A DNA stretch of 50,547 nucleotides from assembly GCA_028710085.1 (NCBI GenBank), contig JAQUSU010000005.1:11908-62454 (forward strand). The letters are read 5' to 3'. The notes beneath the pieces were generated by a model. It saw only the letters and a program-made list of their open reading frames with translations, was not told the origin of the DNA and ran no database searches. Source of the stretch: Anaerotignum sp. (lineage in GTDB: Bacteria; Bacillota; Clostridia; Lachnospirales; Anaerotignaceae). This document shows positions 1 through 8,532 of this stretch, one piece after another; position 1 is the stretch's first letter; every line of letters begins with the position of its first letter. The translations under genes and the position numbers were made by a program.

Positions 1-122
1 TTTTTTTGTGGTGGAGAAAATAACCATGTTTGTGAAATTTTAATGAAAATTAAGCGCTTACGGTGGAGAGTGGATGAGGTATAACTTGTCGAATATTGTT
101 AAAACTTTCAAAATTCAGGGAG

Positions 123-148
123 AAAGCCTTGAATTGTAAAGGTTTTTT
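123..148 (+). terminator. Weak rho-independent terminator upstream of mraZ
   Basis: AAAGCCTT (123-130) can pair with AAGGTTTT (139-146) with one G-U pair and an 8-nt loop, followed by Ts to 148. It probably ends a transcript entering from the left. No gene can be read in 1-180. Confidence 0.5.
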
Positions 149-183
149 CATAAAAAAAGCACTACATTTTTAGAATAAAGGGC

Positions 184-212
184 TTGCCATATTTCAGTAA
201 ATATATTACAAT
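184..212 (+). promoter_or_regulatory. Sigma-A promoter of the mraZ/dcw operon
   Basis: TTGCCA (184-189) and TACAAT (207-212) are separated by exactly 17 bp. This is the only strong promoter ahead of mraZ, and the -10 box abuts the TGG repeat array, so a protein bound there would sit on the transcription start. Confidence 0.75.
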
Positions 213-286
213 GTGGTTAATAGTGGAGCAAAGTGGTTGGAAATGGTTTATCAACCTCTGATTTTTCTGATTTTGGTGAAAGGTGG
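213..286 (+). promoter_or_regulatory. Putative MraZ operator: TGG direct repeats on a 10-bp period
   Basis: TGG occurs at 214, 224, 234 and 244, each 10 bp apart. It recurs in the same register at 274 and 284, the last inside the mraZ ribosome binding site. MraZ proteins of other bacteria bind short direct repeats, spaced about one helical turn, just upstream of their own gene. Autoregulation here is inferred from that and from the position directly after the -10 box. Confidence 0.65.
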
Positions 287-296
287 TGACTGCAAA

Positions 297-728
297 ATGT
301 TTCTCGGTGAATTTCAACATTCTATTGATTCCAAAGGGCGCTTAATTGTTCCTGCGAAATTTAGAGAAGGCTTAGGCGAAAATTTTGTGGTAACCAAAGG
401 CTTGGACAACTGTTTGTTTGCCTATCCCAAAAGCGAATGGGCAATTTTTGAGGAAAAACTGAAGCAGTTACCTTTAACCAGCAGTGGGGCAAGAAAATTT
501 GTACGTTTTTTCTTTGCCGGAGCCATTGAATGTGACATAGATAATCAGGGAAGAATAAATTTACCTGCAAACCTTAGAGAATATGCAGGGTTGAAAAAAG
601 ATGTTGTTTCCATCGGCGTAAACAACAGAGTGGAAATTTGGAATAAAGATAATTGGTCTGAATATAACAACGAAGAAAATTTCATCAGCAACGAATTAGC
701 GTTTGAGATGGAGAATTTGGGAATATAA
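297..728 (+). CDS. mraZ: Transcriptional regulator MraZ
   Basis: A 143-aa protein of normal MraZ length. It has two SpoVT/AbrB-like half-domains, each with the DxxGR signature (D11SKGR15 and D82NQGR86) followed by a VPA/LPA strand. MraZ is a ring-forming DNA-binding protein that regulates its own dcw operon. The ATG at 297 is chosen because it has AGGTGGTG (281-288) in front and gives the family N-terminus MFLGEF. The reading frame extends upstream to a GTG at 213, but that part lies in the promoter and operator region and adds 28 unrelated residues. It is first gene of the division cluster, with 136 bp before rsmH. Confidence 0.95.
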   Translation: MFLGEFQHSIDSKGRLIVPAKFREGLGENFVVTKGLDNCLFAYPKSEWAIFEEKLKQLPLTSSGARKFVRFFFAGAIECDIDNQGRINLPANLREYAGLKKDVVSIGVNNRVEIWNKDNWSEYNNEENFISNELAFEMENLGI

Positions 729-864
729 ACAATGTTTCAGAAATGCCTTAAAACATGAAACAGAACAACTTCTGATCAATTTTAAATAGAGGAAGTCATA
801 GTATTCAATAAAAATAAGAAAGGAAAGGGCAGAAGAAGTTTTTAAGCTGCCAAGGGTGACCATT

Positions 865-1803
865 TTGGAATTTCATCATGTTTCCGTACTTCTTTGGGAG
901 TGCATTGAAAATTTAAACATTAAGCCTGACGGGATTTACGTGGATGGTACAATGGGCGGCGGCGGACACTCGTTGGAAATTGCGAAAAAGCTGACAAGTG
1001 GAAGGCTGATTTGCATTGATCAGGATCAAAATGCCCATGCTGCGGCAAAGGAAAGATTGAAAGAACATTTGGATAAGATTACTTTTGTTCACGATAATTT
1101 TGCAAATATCGACAGTGTTTTGGAAACCTTGAAAATTGAAAAAATAGACGGAATGCTTTTGGATATTGGCGTTTCCTCCCACCAATTGGATGAAGCTGAA
1201 CGGGGATTTTCCTATCAGCAGGATGCACCATTGGATATGCGTATGGATACATCAAAGCCATTTTCTGCTTACGAAGTGGTAAATGAGTATAACGAGGATG
1301 AACTCAATCGCATTATTTTTGGCTATGGTGAGGAGCGTTGGGCAAGAAGAATTGCGCAATTCATTGTAAAAGAACGGCAGGACAAGCCTATCGAAACAAC
1401 GGCACAGCTGGTTGAGGTCATCAAAAAGGCGGTGCCCAAAGGGGCAAGAAAGGACGGTCCCCATCCTGCAAAACGAACCTTTCAGGCAATTCGCATTGAA
1501 GTGAACGGCGAACTGGACGTGTTGCAGCGCGCCATTGACAATGTTGCCCACAGATTGAACACGGGTGCCAGACTTTGCATCATCACCTTCCATTCCTTGG
1601 AGGATAGAATTGTAAAAGAGGCTTTTCGTAAACAAGAAAATCCTTGTATTTGCCCGCCGCAGTTCCCAGTTTGCGTTTGTGGCAGAAAACAAACGGGTAG
1701 AGTAATAACAAGAAAGCCTATTTTGCCAAGTGAAGAAGAATTGGCAGTAAATCCTCGTTCAAGAAGCGCAAAATTGCGTGTTTTGGAGGGGATAGAAAAA
1801 TAA
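865..1803 (+). CDS. rsmH: 16S rRNA (cytosine1402-N4)-methyltransferase RsmH
   Basis: This protein of about 312 aa is an S-adenosylmethionine-dependent enzyme that methylates C1402 in the 16S rRNA decoding centre. The SAM-binding loop [10 protein letters not shown] is near residues 27-36. The central [12 protein letters not shown] and the late [12 protein letters not shown] motif are typical of RsmH (MraW). I prefer the TTG at 865 (N-terminus [10 protein letters not shown]) because AAGGGTGA (852-859) then lies at the right distance. An in-frame GTG at 856 has no usable ribosome binding site. It sits between mraZ and ftsL as in most Gram-positive dcw clusters and ends 20 bp before ftsL. Confidence 0.95.
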   Translation: MEFHHVSVLLWECIENLNIKPDGIYVDGTMGGGGHSLEIAKKLTSGRLICIDQDQNAHAAAKERLKEHLDKITFVHDNFANIDSVLETLKIEKIDGMLLDIGVSSHQLDEAERGFSYQQDAPLDMRMDTSKPFSAYEVVNEYNEDELNRIIFGYGEERWARRIAQFIVKERQDKPIETTAQLVEVIKKAVPKGARKDGPHPAKRTFQAIRIEVNGELDVLQRAIDNVAHRLNTGARLCIITFHSLEDRIVKEAFRKQENPCICPPQFPVCVCGRKQTGRVITRKPILPSEEELAVNPRSRSAKLRVLEGIEK

Positions 1804-1823
1804 ACAAGAAAGGGGTATTCGAT

Positions 1824-2363
1824 ATGGCTGTGAAACGATACGACAGAAAACAAAATACGTATAGAGGCTCTTCCTACTATACTTATGGCAACGTTGCGTA
1901 TGATGTTCAGCCGGAGTATACCCCATATTATGCCGATGAAGATGAACAAAAAAAACGTCTTGCAGAGGAAAAGCTGCAAAAAGCGGAAATCAGAGAAAGC
2001 AGAATTACAGCCTTAAAATTAATTGCAATTATTATGATTCTTTTTGCCGGCAGCATTGCTTTCATGGGCATGCATGTGAAGGTTGCGCATGAGGATCTTG
2101 CGCTGAGAGAGCAAAAAAATCAACTGGAGGAGTTGCAAGCCAGTAATGCTATTTTAGAAGCGGAATTAACAGAACAGATTGATTTGGATTATATTAAAGA
2201 GCAGGCTACAACCCGTTTGGGAATGGCGGAACCGCAGCCTTATCAGATTGTTTACATAGATGTGCCCAAGCAAAGCTATACCATACAATATGCGGCGGAC
2301 ACAACTGATGAAGAAAATGACACCGGATTATCAAAACTTACGAATCGGTTAAAAAAGGATTGA
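1824..2363 (+). CDS. ftsL: FtsL-like septal division protein
   Basis: A 179-aa bitopic membrane protein. It has a basic, tyrosine-rich cytoplasmic N-terminus (about 1-62), one transmembrane helix (about 63-84, KLIAIIMILFAGSIAFMGMH), then a leucine/glutamate-rich coiled coil (about 90-125) outside. In the family, FtsL pairs with DivIC and helps activate the FtsW-PBP synthase at the septum. Primary sequence is poorly conserved, so the call rests on topology, size and position between rsmH and a class B PBP. The start has AAAGGGG upstream. The stop overlaps the next gene as ATGA-like coupling. Confidence 0.8.
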   Translation: MAVKRYDRKQNTYRGSSYYTYGNVAYDVQPEYTPYYADEDEQKKRLAEEKLQKAEIRESRITALKLIAIIMILFAGSIAFMGMHVKVAHEDLALREQKNQLEELQASNAILEAELTEQIDLDYIKEQATTRLGMAEPQPYQIVYIDVPKQSYTIQYAADTTDEENDTGLSKLTNRLKKD

Positions 2364-4600
2364 TGAATATGAAAGAATCTACAACGAGAATGAAAGCAAA
2401 AAATAAGTTTGCTTTTATTCTTTTTGTGTTTATATCAGTTTTTACAATTATTCTAGGCAGAGTGATTTATCTGAAGGTTGTTCATGGCGAAGAATACGAA
2501 GCGGCTGCAAAAAATCAGCAGATAAACCGTTATGATGCTGTGATTGCCGCAAACAGAGGAAGCATACTTGACAGAAATCAGCAGGTTTTGGCAATTTCTA
2601 CGGCAGTTTACAATGTTGTGCTTGACCCTTTGGTTTTGTCTCAAAACAAAGAGGAGGCCCAGGAAAAAACACTAACAACATTATGCCAATATTTCCCCGA
2701 ACTGGATTATGCAACTTTAAAGCAATACATTACAGAGAACCCTTCAACGGGAGAGATTAATTTACCCAATCACTGGAAATATCTGGTAAAAGAGATTGAC
2801 CGCTCTGTAAAAGATGAGTTGGAAGCGCTCGACCTAAAGGGCGTTTACTTTGAGCAAACCAGTAAGCGTTCTTATCCATTAAAAACCCTAGCCTGCCATT
2901 TGCTGGGCTTTATTCGCGGCGGTAGTCAGTGGGGGATTGAGGGGCAGTACGATGATTATATGGTGGGAATGCCGGGACGTTCCTTTATCCTTTATGACGG
3001 GGCCAATGACATTACTTATCAGGATTATCCTGCTGAAGATGGCGACACGGTGATTACAACCATTGATTATACTATCCAACAATATGCGGAAGAGGTTGTT
3101 GCCCAAACCATGGAGGAATGGCCTGCTGAGAGTGTTGCGGCAATCGTGGTGGATCCCAACACAGGGGAAATCTTCGCTTTGGCGGAGTCAAATAGCTTTG
3201 ATTTGAATGACCCAAGTACCCCTCCTCAAGTCGAAACTGATCCTGCTTTTAAGGCGGAATGGGAGGCAAAAAGCAATAAGGAGCAAATGGAATATCTGAA
3301 TAACATGTGGAAAAGCTTCTCCATTAGCAGTACCTATGAGCCGGGGTCAATCTACAAGCCTTTGGTTGCCGCGGCGGCGCTAGAGGAAGGTGTAATCACA
3401 CCTGAAACAACCTTTTACTGTGGGGGTTCAATTGACGTAAGTGGTACTACAATTCATTGTCATTTGCATAGTGGACATGGCACTGTAAATGTGGAGGAGA
3501 TTTTAGCCCAGTCTTGCAATGTGGGAATTGTACAGATTGCACAAAGGCTTGGGGCTGAAAAACTATATCGTTATCAAAAGGAATTTGGCTTTGGTGAAAA
3601 AACTGGCATTGATTTGCCTGCAGAGGCGGATGCAGCAAATGTATTACATTCCTTAGCTACCATTGGGCCTGTTGAATTGGCTACAATCTCATTTGGACAG
3701 ACTTTTAACTGTACTACAATTCAGATTGTCACAGCATTTTCAGCCTTAATTAATGGTGGAAATATTATGACACCCTACGTTGTTTCTCAGGTGCTTAATT
3801 CCAATGGTGATGTGGTATTTGAGAAAAAGCCCGAAGTGGTACGGCAGGTTATTTCAAAAAAAACCTCTGATTATTTGCGTGTTGCGCTAAAGTCTACGGT
3901 GGAAAGTGGTACGGGCAAAAAAATTCAAATTCCCGGCTATTCCATCGCATGCAAAACGGGTACTGCCGAGCAGGGTGACAGAAAAAGGGATGACCTTTGG
4001 ACACTGACCCATATGGCATATTTTCCCGCAGAAAATCCACAGTATATTGTGATGTCTGTAATTCACTTACCTGAGGATTACGCCGATGGCGTGCAAAGCA
4101 CAGCGCCCATGACAAAGTCTTTGATCGAAAAGATTATTAAATATAAAAATCTGGAGCCAACGGAAGGTACGGAGGAAGCGGCTGCAATGACTACAAAAGA
4201 AACCGTGGAAGTTCCGGATTATGTTGGCAGTTCAACCTATAATGTAGTGACGGATTTGGATGCTAAGGGCTTGACCTATAAGGTTGTAGGAACAGGAAAC
4301 ACCATTACGAACCAGGTGCCCAAGGCAGGCGCAACCGTTGAGGCGGCCAGCGAAATCATTTTGTATGTTGAAAAATCCTCCCAAGATACTGGCACGGTTG
4401 CAGTGCCTAACGTGGTAGGCAAAACTTATGACGAAGCAACTGCAAAATTGACAGAGGCTGGCTTTGAAGTGATTTTCGAAGGGAATACCGATGGCGTTGT
4501 TTCTTCCCAAGACCCCCAATATGGTGTATCTATTGAAAAAGGGGGAGAAGTGAAAATAAAGCTTGTTCCTAAGACAACGGGAACAACGCCAAGTGGGTAA
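2363..4600 (+). CDS. pbpB: Class B penicillin-binding protein, PBP2B/FtsI type, two PASTA domains
   Basis: A septal peptidoglycan DD-transpeptidase of about 745 aa. It has an N-terminal transmembrane anchor (about 15-36), a PBP dimer domain with RGSILDRN, and the transpeptidase domain. The catalytic triad motifs are SIYK (Ser about 329), SCN (about 384) and KTG (about 531). Two C-terminal PASTA repeats follow, starting VPDYVG and VPNVVG. The ATG at 2363 overlaps the ftsL stop, with AAAGGA just before; an ATG at 2369 has better spacing and is equally possible. Two PASTA domains and its place before a one-PASTA homologue match the Bacillus pbpB-spoVD order, so this is the likely vegetative enzyme. 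Confidence 0.93.
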   Translation: MNMKESTTRMKAKNKFAFILFVFISVFTIILGRVIYLKVVHGEEYEAAAKNQQINRYDAVIAANRGSILDRNQQVLAISTAVYNVVLDPLVLSQNKEEAQEKTLTTLCQYFPELDYATLKQYITENPSTGEINLPNHWKYLVKEIDRSVKDELEALDLKGVYFEQTSKRSYPLKTLACHLLGFIRGGSQWGIEGQYDDYMVGMPGRSFILYDGANDITYQDYPAEDGDTVITTIDYTIQQYAEEVVAQTMEEWPAESVAAIVVDPNTGEIFALAESNSFDLNDPSTPPQVETDPAFKAEWEAKSNKEQMEYLNNMWKSFSISSTYEPGSIYKPLVAAAALEEGVITPETTFYCGGSIDVSGTTIHCHLHSGHGTVNVEEILAQSCNVGIVQIAQRLGAEKLYRYQKEFGFGEKTGIDLPAEADAANVLHSLATIGPVELATISFGQTFNCTTIQIVTAFSALINGGNIMTPYVVSQVLNSNGDVVFEKKPEVVRQVISKKTSDYLRVALKSTVESGTGKKIQIPGYSIACKTGTAEQGDRKRDDLWTLTHMAYFPAENPQYIVMSVIHLPEDYADGVQSTAPMTKSLIEKIIKYKNLEPTEGTEEAAAMTTKETVEVPDYVGSSTYNVVTDLDAKGLTYKVVGTGNTITNQVPKAGATVEAASEIILYVEKSSQDTGTVAVPNVVGKTYDEATAKLTEAGFEVIFEGNTDGVVSSQDPQYGVSIEKGGEVKIKLVPKTTGTTPSG

Positions 4601-4684
4601 GAAAATGAAAATCGCCAAAAGCAGCGATGTATACAAAAATGTAAGGCTTTTAACCACATTTTTAAGTTTTAACATGCTTGGGTT

Positions 4685-4714
4685 TTGACATTTACAAAGC
4701 TTCCAGTCTATTTA
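4685..4714 (+). promoter_or_regulatory. Candidate promoter of spoVD
   Basis: A perfect TTGACA (4685-4690) is followed after 18 bp by TATTTA (4709-4714), a weak -10. CATACA at 4719-4724 resembles a sigma-E -10, but I see no matching -35. In Bacillus spoVD has its own sporulation promoter, so a separate promoter here is plausible. Its sigma factor is unknown. Confidence 0.4.
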
Positions 4715-4726
4715 AACGCATACACG

Positions 4727-4769
4727 CCCTGTTTTTTCCATATATTTTTTATAAATGGAAAAGGCAGGG
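4727..4769 (+). promoter_or_regulatory. 5' UTR hairpin containing the spoVD ribosome binding site
   Basis: CCCTG (4727-4731) pairs with CAGGG (4765-4769), TT (4732-4733) wobbles with GG (4763-4764), and TTTTCCAT (4734-4741) pairs with ATGGAAAA (4755-4762). This gives a 15-bp stem with a 13-nt loop. The 3' arm holds the GGCAGGGG Shine-Dalgarno sequence for the ATG at 4778. Folding would therefore hide the ribosome binding site. The stem is read directly; the regulatory effect is inferred. Confidence 0.55.
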
Positions 4770-4777
4770 GTGTTTTT

Positions 4778-6721
4778 ATGGAACGACCACCCATAGGGGT
4801 TAAGAAAAAACTGTTGGTTTTTCTGCTAGGGGCGATATTTGGTTTTTCCTTATTACTTGGCAGAATTATTTATATTGAATTATTCCGCGCTCAACAATGG
4901 CAGGAGCTGGCATATGAGCAGCAGACCAGAGATAGGCTGATTATGCCGAAAAGAGGCAGTATTTTGGACAGGAATGGCGAGGGAATTGCGTTGACGGAAA
5001 CGGTAAACGCTGTTAGTGTTATTCCTATACAGGTAAAGGAAAAAGAAAAAACGGCAGCATATTTGGCAGAAGCACTGGAATTAGATTATGAAACGGTTTT
5101 AGAAAAGGTTCAGGAAAACGTTGCACTGGTGCGAATCAAAACAAAGGTGGACAGTGCTTTGGCAGCAGAAATTCGCAAGGCGGAAATTCCTGGCATTATG
5201 GTAGATGAGGATGTTAGACGGGTATATCCTTTTTCTGAAATGGGAGCACAGGTCGTTGGTTTTGTGGGGAAGGATAACCAAGGGATTTTGGGGCTTGAGG
5301 CGAAATACGACGATATTTTAGAGGGGAAGCAAGGAAAAATTTTAACCCTTACCGATTCCAGAGGAAACGAGGTTGACAGCCAACAGGAAAGAATTCCTCC
5401 GGAGGACGGCAAAAACCTTGTAACAACCATTGATGTGGTGATGCAGCAGTATGCGGAGCAGACCATTGCAAAGGCTGTGGAGACGAAAAATGCCAATCAT
5501 GGGCTGATTATTGTGTTAAATCCTCAAAATGGTGAAATTTATGCTATGGCAAATTATCCGTTTTTTGATTTGAACGACCCCTTTACCATTAATAACGAGG
5601 ATTTGGCCAAGGTTTGGAATACCTTTTCTGAGGAAGAAAAGAACGATTATTTGAATGCTATGTGGCGCAATACTGCCATTAATGATACCTATGAGCCCGG
5701 AAGTACCTTTAAAATTGTGACCTCTGCCGCAGGGCTTGAGGAAGGGGTTGTTACACCCGAAAGCACATTTTTTTGCAGAGGATATTACATAGCCGGAGAC
5801 AGAAGAATTAAATGCTGGCGCTATCCACGTACCCACGGGGCGGAAACCTTCGTGGAGGGTGTGCAAAACTCCTGCAACCCTGTTTTTATGGAGGTTGCCG
5901 AGCGTTTGGGTCCAGAAAGATTTTTGAGCTATATGCAAAAATTTGGTTTTGACCAAAAAACAGGAATTGACCTTGCAGGGGAAGCAGTGGGAATCATCCA
6001 TAAGCTTGAAAACATTGGGCCTGTGGAATTGGCAACCATGAGCTTTGGTCAGTCTTTTCAAATTACACCATTACAGCTTTTAAGGGCAGCCTCCTCGATT
6101 GTAAACGGCGGATATTTAGTTACGCCTCATTTCGCAAAGGGGATTGCCGATGAAGAAGGAAATTTAATTGAAGAATTTCAGTATGATAAAGGGGAACAGG
6201 TGATTTCCACCCAAACCTCAGAAACCATGAAAATGATTTTGGAAAGTGTTGTTTCCCAGGGCACAGGCAGTAAGGCATATATCCCAGGTTATCGCATTGG
6301 CGGAAAGACGGCTACCTCGGAAAAACTGCCGCGTAAAAACGGGAAGTACATCGCTTCCTTTATGTCCTTTGCGCCGGCGGAAAATCCTCAGGTGATGGCT
6401 CTTGTTTTGATTGATGAACCTCAAGGCGTCTATTATGGCGGTACCGTTGCCGGGCCGGTAATGCAAGAGCTTTTGAAAAATATTCTACCCTATTTGGGGG
6501 TTGAACCTGTTTATACAGAAAAAGAGGCAGAGGAGGCAGCCAAGGAGCAGGCCGTTATGCCTGAAGTCATAGGAATGACATTGCAGGAGGCAAAAAACAC
6601 GATACAAAAAGAGGGGCTTACCGTTAGCGTTCGCGGCGAAGGAGAAACGGTTCAAAGGCAATTGCCGCCTAGCGGAGAAACGATAAATAAAGGGACGGAA
6701 GTCATTGTTTATTTGGAATAG
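4778..6721 (+). CDS. spoVD: Class B penicillin-binding protein, SpoVD type, one PASTA domain
   Basis: A 647-aa paralogue of the preceding PBP. It has one N-terminal membrane helix, RGSILDRN in the dimer domain, and a transpeptidase domain with STFK (Ser about 309) and SCN (about 365). A single C-terminal PASTA repeat (MPEVIG...) follows. The third motif reads KTA (Lys about 510) instead of the usual KTG. The ATG at 4778 is chosen for GGCAGGGG and for the normal start MERPPIG; an upstream in-frame ATG at 4685 lies in the promoter and leader. By analogy with Bacillus it would act in spore cortex synthesis with a SpoVE/FtsW partner, but a vegetative role cannot be excluded. Confidence 0.88.
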   Translation: MERPPIGVKKKLLVFLLGAIFGFSLLLGRIIYIELFRAQQWQELAYEQQTRDRLIMPKRGSILDRNGEGIALTETVNAVSVIPIQVKEKEKTAAYLAEALELDYETVLEKVQENVALVRIKTKVDSALAAEIRKAEIPGIMVDEDVRRVYPFSEMGAQVVGFVGKDNQGILGLEAKYDDILEGKQGKILTLTDSRGNEVDSQQERIPPEDGKNLVTTIDVVMQQYAEQTIAKAVETKNANHGLIIVLNPQNGEIYAMANYPFFDLNDPFTINNEDLAKVWNTFSEEEKNDYLNAMWRNTAINDTYEPGSTFKIVTSAAGLEEGVVTPESTFFCRGYYIAGDRRIKCWRYPRTHGAETFVEGVQNSCNPVFMEVAERLGPERFLSYMQKFGFDQKTGIDLAGEAVGIIHKLENIGPVELATMSFGQSFQITPLQLLRAASSIVNGGYLVTPHFAKGIADEEGNLIEEFQYDKGEQVISTQTSETMKMILESVVSQGTGSKAYIPGYRIGGKTATSEKLPRKNGKYIASFMSFAPAENPQVMALVLIDEPQGVYYGGTVAGPVMQELLKNILPYLGVEPVYTEKEAEEAAKEQAVMPEVIGMTLQEAKNTIQKEGLTVSVRGEGETVQRQLPPSGETINKGTEVIVYLE

Positions 6722-6762
6722 ACTTATATTTGAGAAGAAAAAAGCTGAAGATGTAAAAATAT

Positions 6763-6791
6763 TTGGTAGAAAAGCGTAATTGTGGTATACT
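6763..6791 (+). promoter_or_regulatory. Sigma-A promoter of murE
   Basis: TTGGTA (6763-6768) and TATACT (6786-6791) are 17 bp apart. Transcription would start near 6798, which gives a leader of about 280 nt before murE. Confidence 0.6.
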
Positions 6792-6797
6792 TTTTCC

Positions 6798-7077
6798 AGA
6801 ATAAATTTGAAATAATGTTTCCATCCTTCCCTGTGGGTTAAATGGCTTTGTTGCAGCCTTTCAGAAGCTTTTTCCCCAGGGGAGGGTGTTTACAGAGAAA
6901 TAATGCCAATGTTTTTATGGTAGTGATAGTTTTTTTGAATACAAAGGGATTGCAATCGCTGTGCATTATGAGTAAAATGAGGAAGGGTTTTTCACTCGTT
7001 TTGATTTTTTGCTCGTAGGGCTTTCACAGTTGGAAGTTGAGAGCGCCAATCGTTGTTAACCAAAGGAGGAAGCAGCA
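6798..7077 (+). promoter_or_regulatory. Long structured murE leader, class unknown
   Basis: There is no gene in 6722-7077. In the leader, CCTTCCCTGTGGG (6825-6837) can pair with CCCCAGGGGAGGG (6874-6886), 11 of 13 positions including G-U pairs. I recognise no riboswitch consensus and no clear terminator before the AAAGGAGGAAG ribosome binding site of murE. Confidence 0.35.
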
Positions 7078-8532
7078 ATGGAATTAAAAAAGCTGTTAGA
7101 AGGGGTTCATTATAAGGTATCGCAAGGAAATGCAACCATTGAAGTTCAAAAAATTGAGTATGACTCCCGAAAGGTAACGGCGGGAGATGTTTTTGTGTGT
7201 ATCACCGGGTTTCAAACGGATGGGCATAAATATGCGGCGAAAGCGGTAGAAAGCAGTGCCGTTGCTTTGATTTGTGAGCATATGCCGGAGGAAATTGGAG
7301 AAGAGGTTACGGTGATTCAGGTAGAAAATACCCGAGAGGCCTTGGCGATTATGGTGGTACATTATTATAATGAGCCGTCCAAGAAAATGCATGTCATCGG
7401 TGTGACAGGAACAAACGGAAAAACGACCACCACCTATTTAATGAAGTCGGTGTTAGACCATATGGGGAAAAAGGTTGGTGTGGTTGGAACCATTGAAAAC
7501 CGCATTGGAGACAAAGTGCTTCATACGGAGCGAACCACTCCCGAATCCAAGGAATTACAGGAATTATTGGATACCATGGTAAAAGAGGATGTTAGTCATG
7601 TGGTAATGGAGGTTTCCTCTCATTCGCTGGATTTGCACAGGGTTCAAGGCATTGCATATGAAATTGCGATTTTTACAAATTTAACGCAGGATCATTTGGA
7701 TTATCATAAAACCATGGAAAATTATAAGGAAGCGAAGTCCAAATTATTTGAACGGGCAAACAAAAGTGTCATCAATTTGGATGATGCTGCCGGAAGCTTT
7801 ATGAAGGAAAAGGCGAAAGGCCAGGTACTGACCTTTGCTGTTGAAAATAATGCCGATTTGCGGGCTAGGGATATTGAGATTTCTGCCGATGGTACGGACT
7901 TTTCTCTGACTTGGGAGGAAAAGGAGTATCATGTGCATTTAAGCACCCCGGGAAGGTTTAGTGTTTACAATGCTTTGGGCGCCATTGGTGCTTGCTTATT
8001 ATTGGGGATTTCCATGGTGGACATTACCCTCGGACTGGAAGAAAACCACGGTGTGGCAGGACGCTTTCAAGCGGTTCGAAGCAAAAAAGGCTATCAGGCA
8101 GTGGTGGATTATGCCCACACGCCCGATGGCTTGGACAACATTTTAAAGACTGCAAGGGAATTTGCCAAGGGGCGAATCATTACCATTTTTGGCTGTGGCG
8201 GTGACAGGGATAAAACAAAACGGCCCATCATGGGAGAAATTGCAGGCAATGGCTCCGATTATTGCATCATTACCTCAGATAACCCCAGAACAGAAGACCC
8301 GTTGACTATTTTAAGTGAGGTTGAGACTGGAATGAAGAAAACCCAGTGTCAATATGAAATAATAGCAGACAGAAGAGAAGCGATTTTGGAAGGCGCAAAG
8401 CTGGCAAAGGCGGGCGATGTAATCATTATCGCAGGAAAGGGACACGAAAGTTACCAGATTTTTAAGGATTGTACCATTCACTTTGACGATATGGAAGAAA
8501 TACGAAAGGCTTTTGGTGAGGATTGCATATGA
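7078..8532 (+). CDS. murE: UDP-MurNAc-L-Ala-D-Glu: meso-diaminopimelate ligase MurE
   Basis: A 484-aa cytoplasmic Mur ligase. It adds the third residue of the peptidoglycan stem peptide with ATP. The ATP loop GVTGTNGKTTT is near residues 107-117. The central domain has EVSSHSLDLHRV, and the C-terminal domain has the DNPR motif (about 401-404), which in MurE marks meso-diaminopimelate rather than lysine as substrate. The start has a near-perfect AAAGGAGGAAG upstream. The stop overlaps the murF ATG, so the two are translationally coupled. The UDP-MurNAc-binding N-domain (about 1-95) is intact and the length is normal. Confidence 0.95.
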   Translation: MELKKLLEGVHYKVSQGNATIEVQKIEYDSRKVTAGDVFVCITGFQTDGHKYAAKAVESSAVALICEHMPEEIGEEVTVIQVENTREALAIMVVHYYNEPSKKMHVIGVTGTNGKTTTTYLMKSVLDHMGKKVGVVGTIENRIGDKVLHTERTTPESKELQELLDTMVKEDVSHVVMEVSSHSLDLHRVQGIAYEIAIFTNLTQDHLDYHKTMENYKEAKSKLFERANKSVINLDDAAGSFMKEKAKGQVLTFAVENNADLRARDIEISADGTDFSLTWEEKEYHVHLSTPGRFSVYNALGAIGACLLLGISMVDITLGLEENHGVAGRFQAVRSKKGYQAVVDYAHTPDGLDNILKTAREFAKGRIITIFGCGGDRDKTKRPIMGEIAGNGSDYCIITSDNPRTEDPLTILSEVETGMKKTQCQYEIIADRREAILEGAKLAKAGDVIIIAGKGHESYQIFKDCTIHFDDMEEIRKAFGEDCI

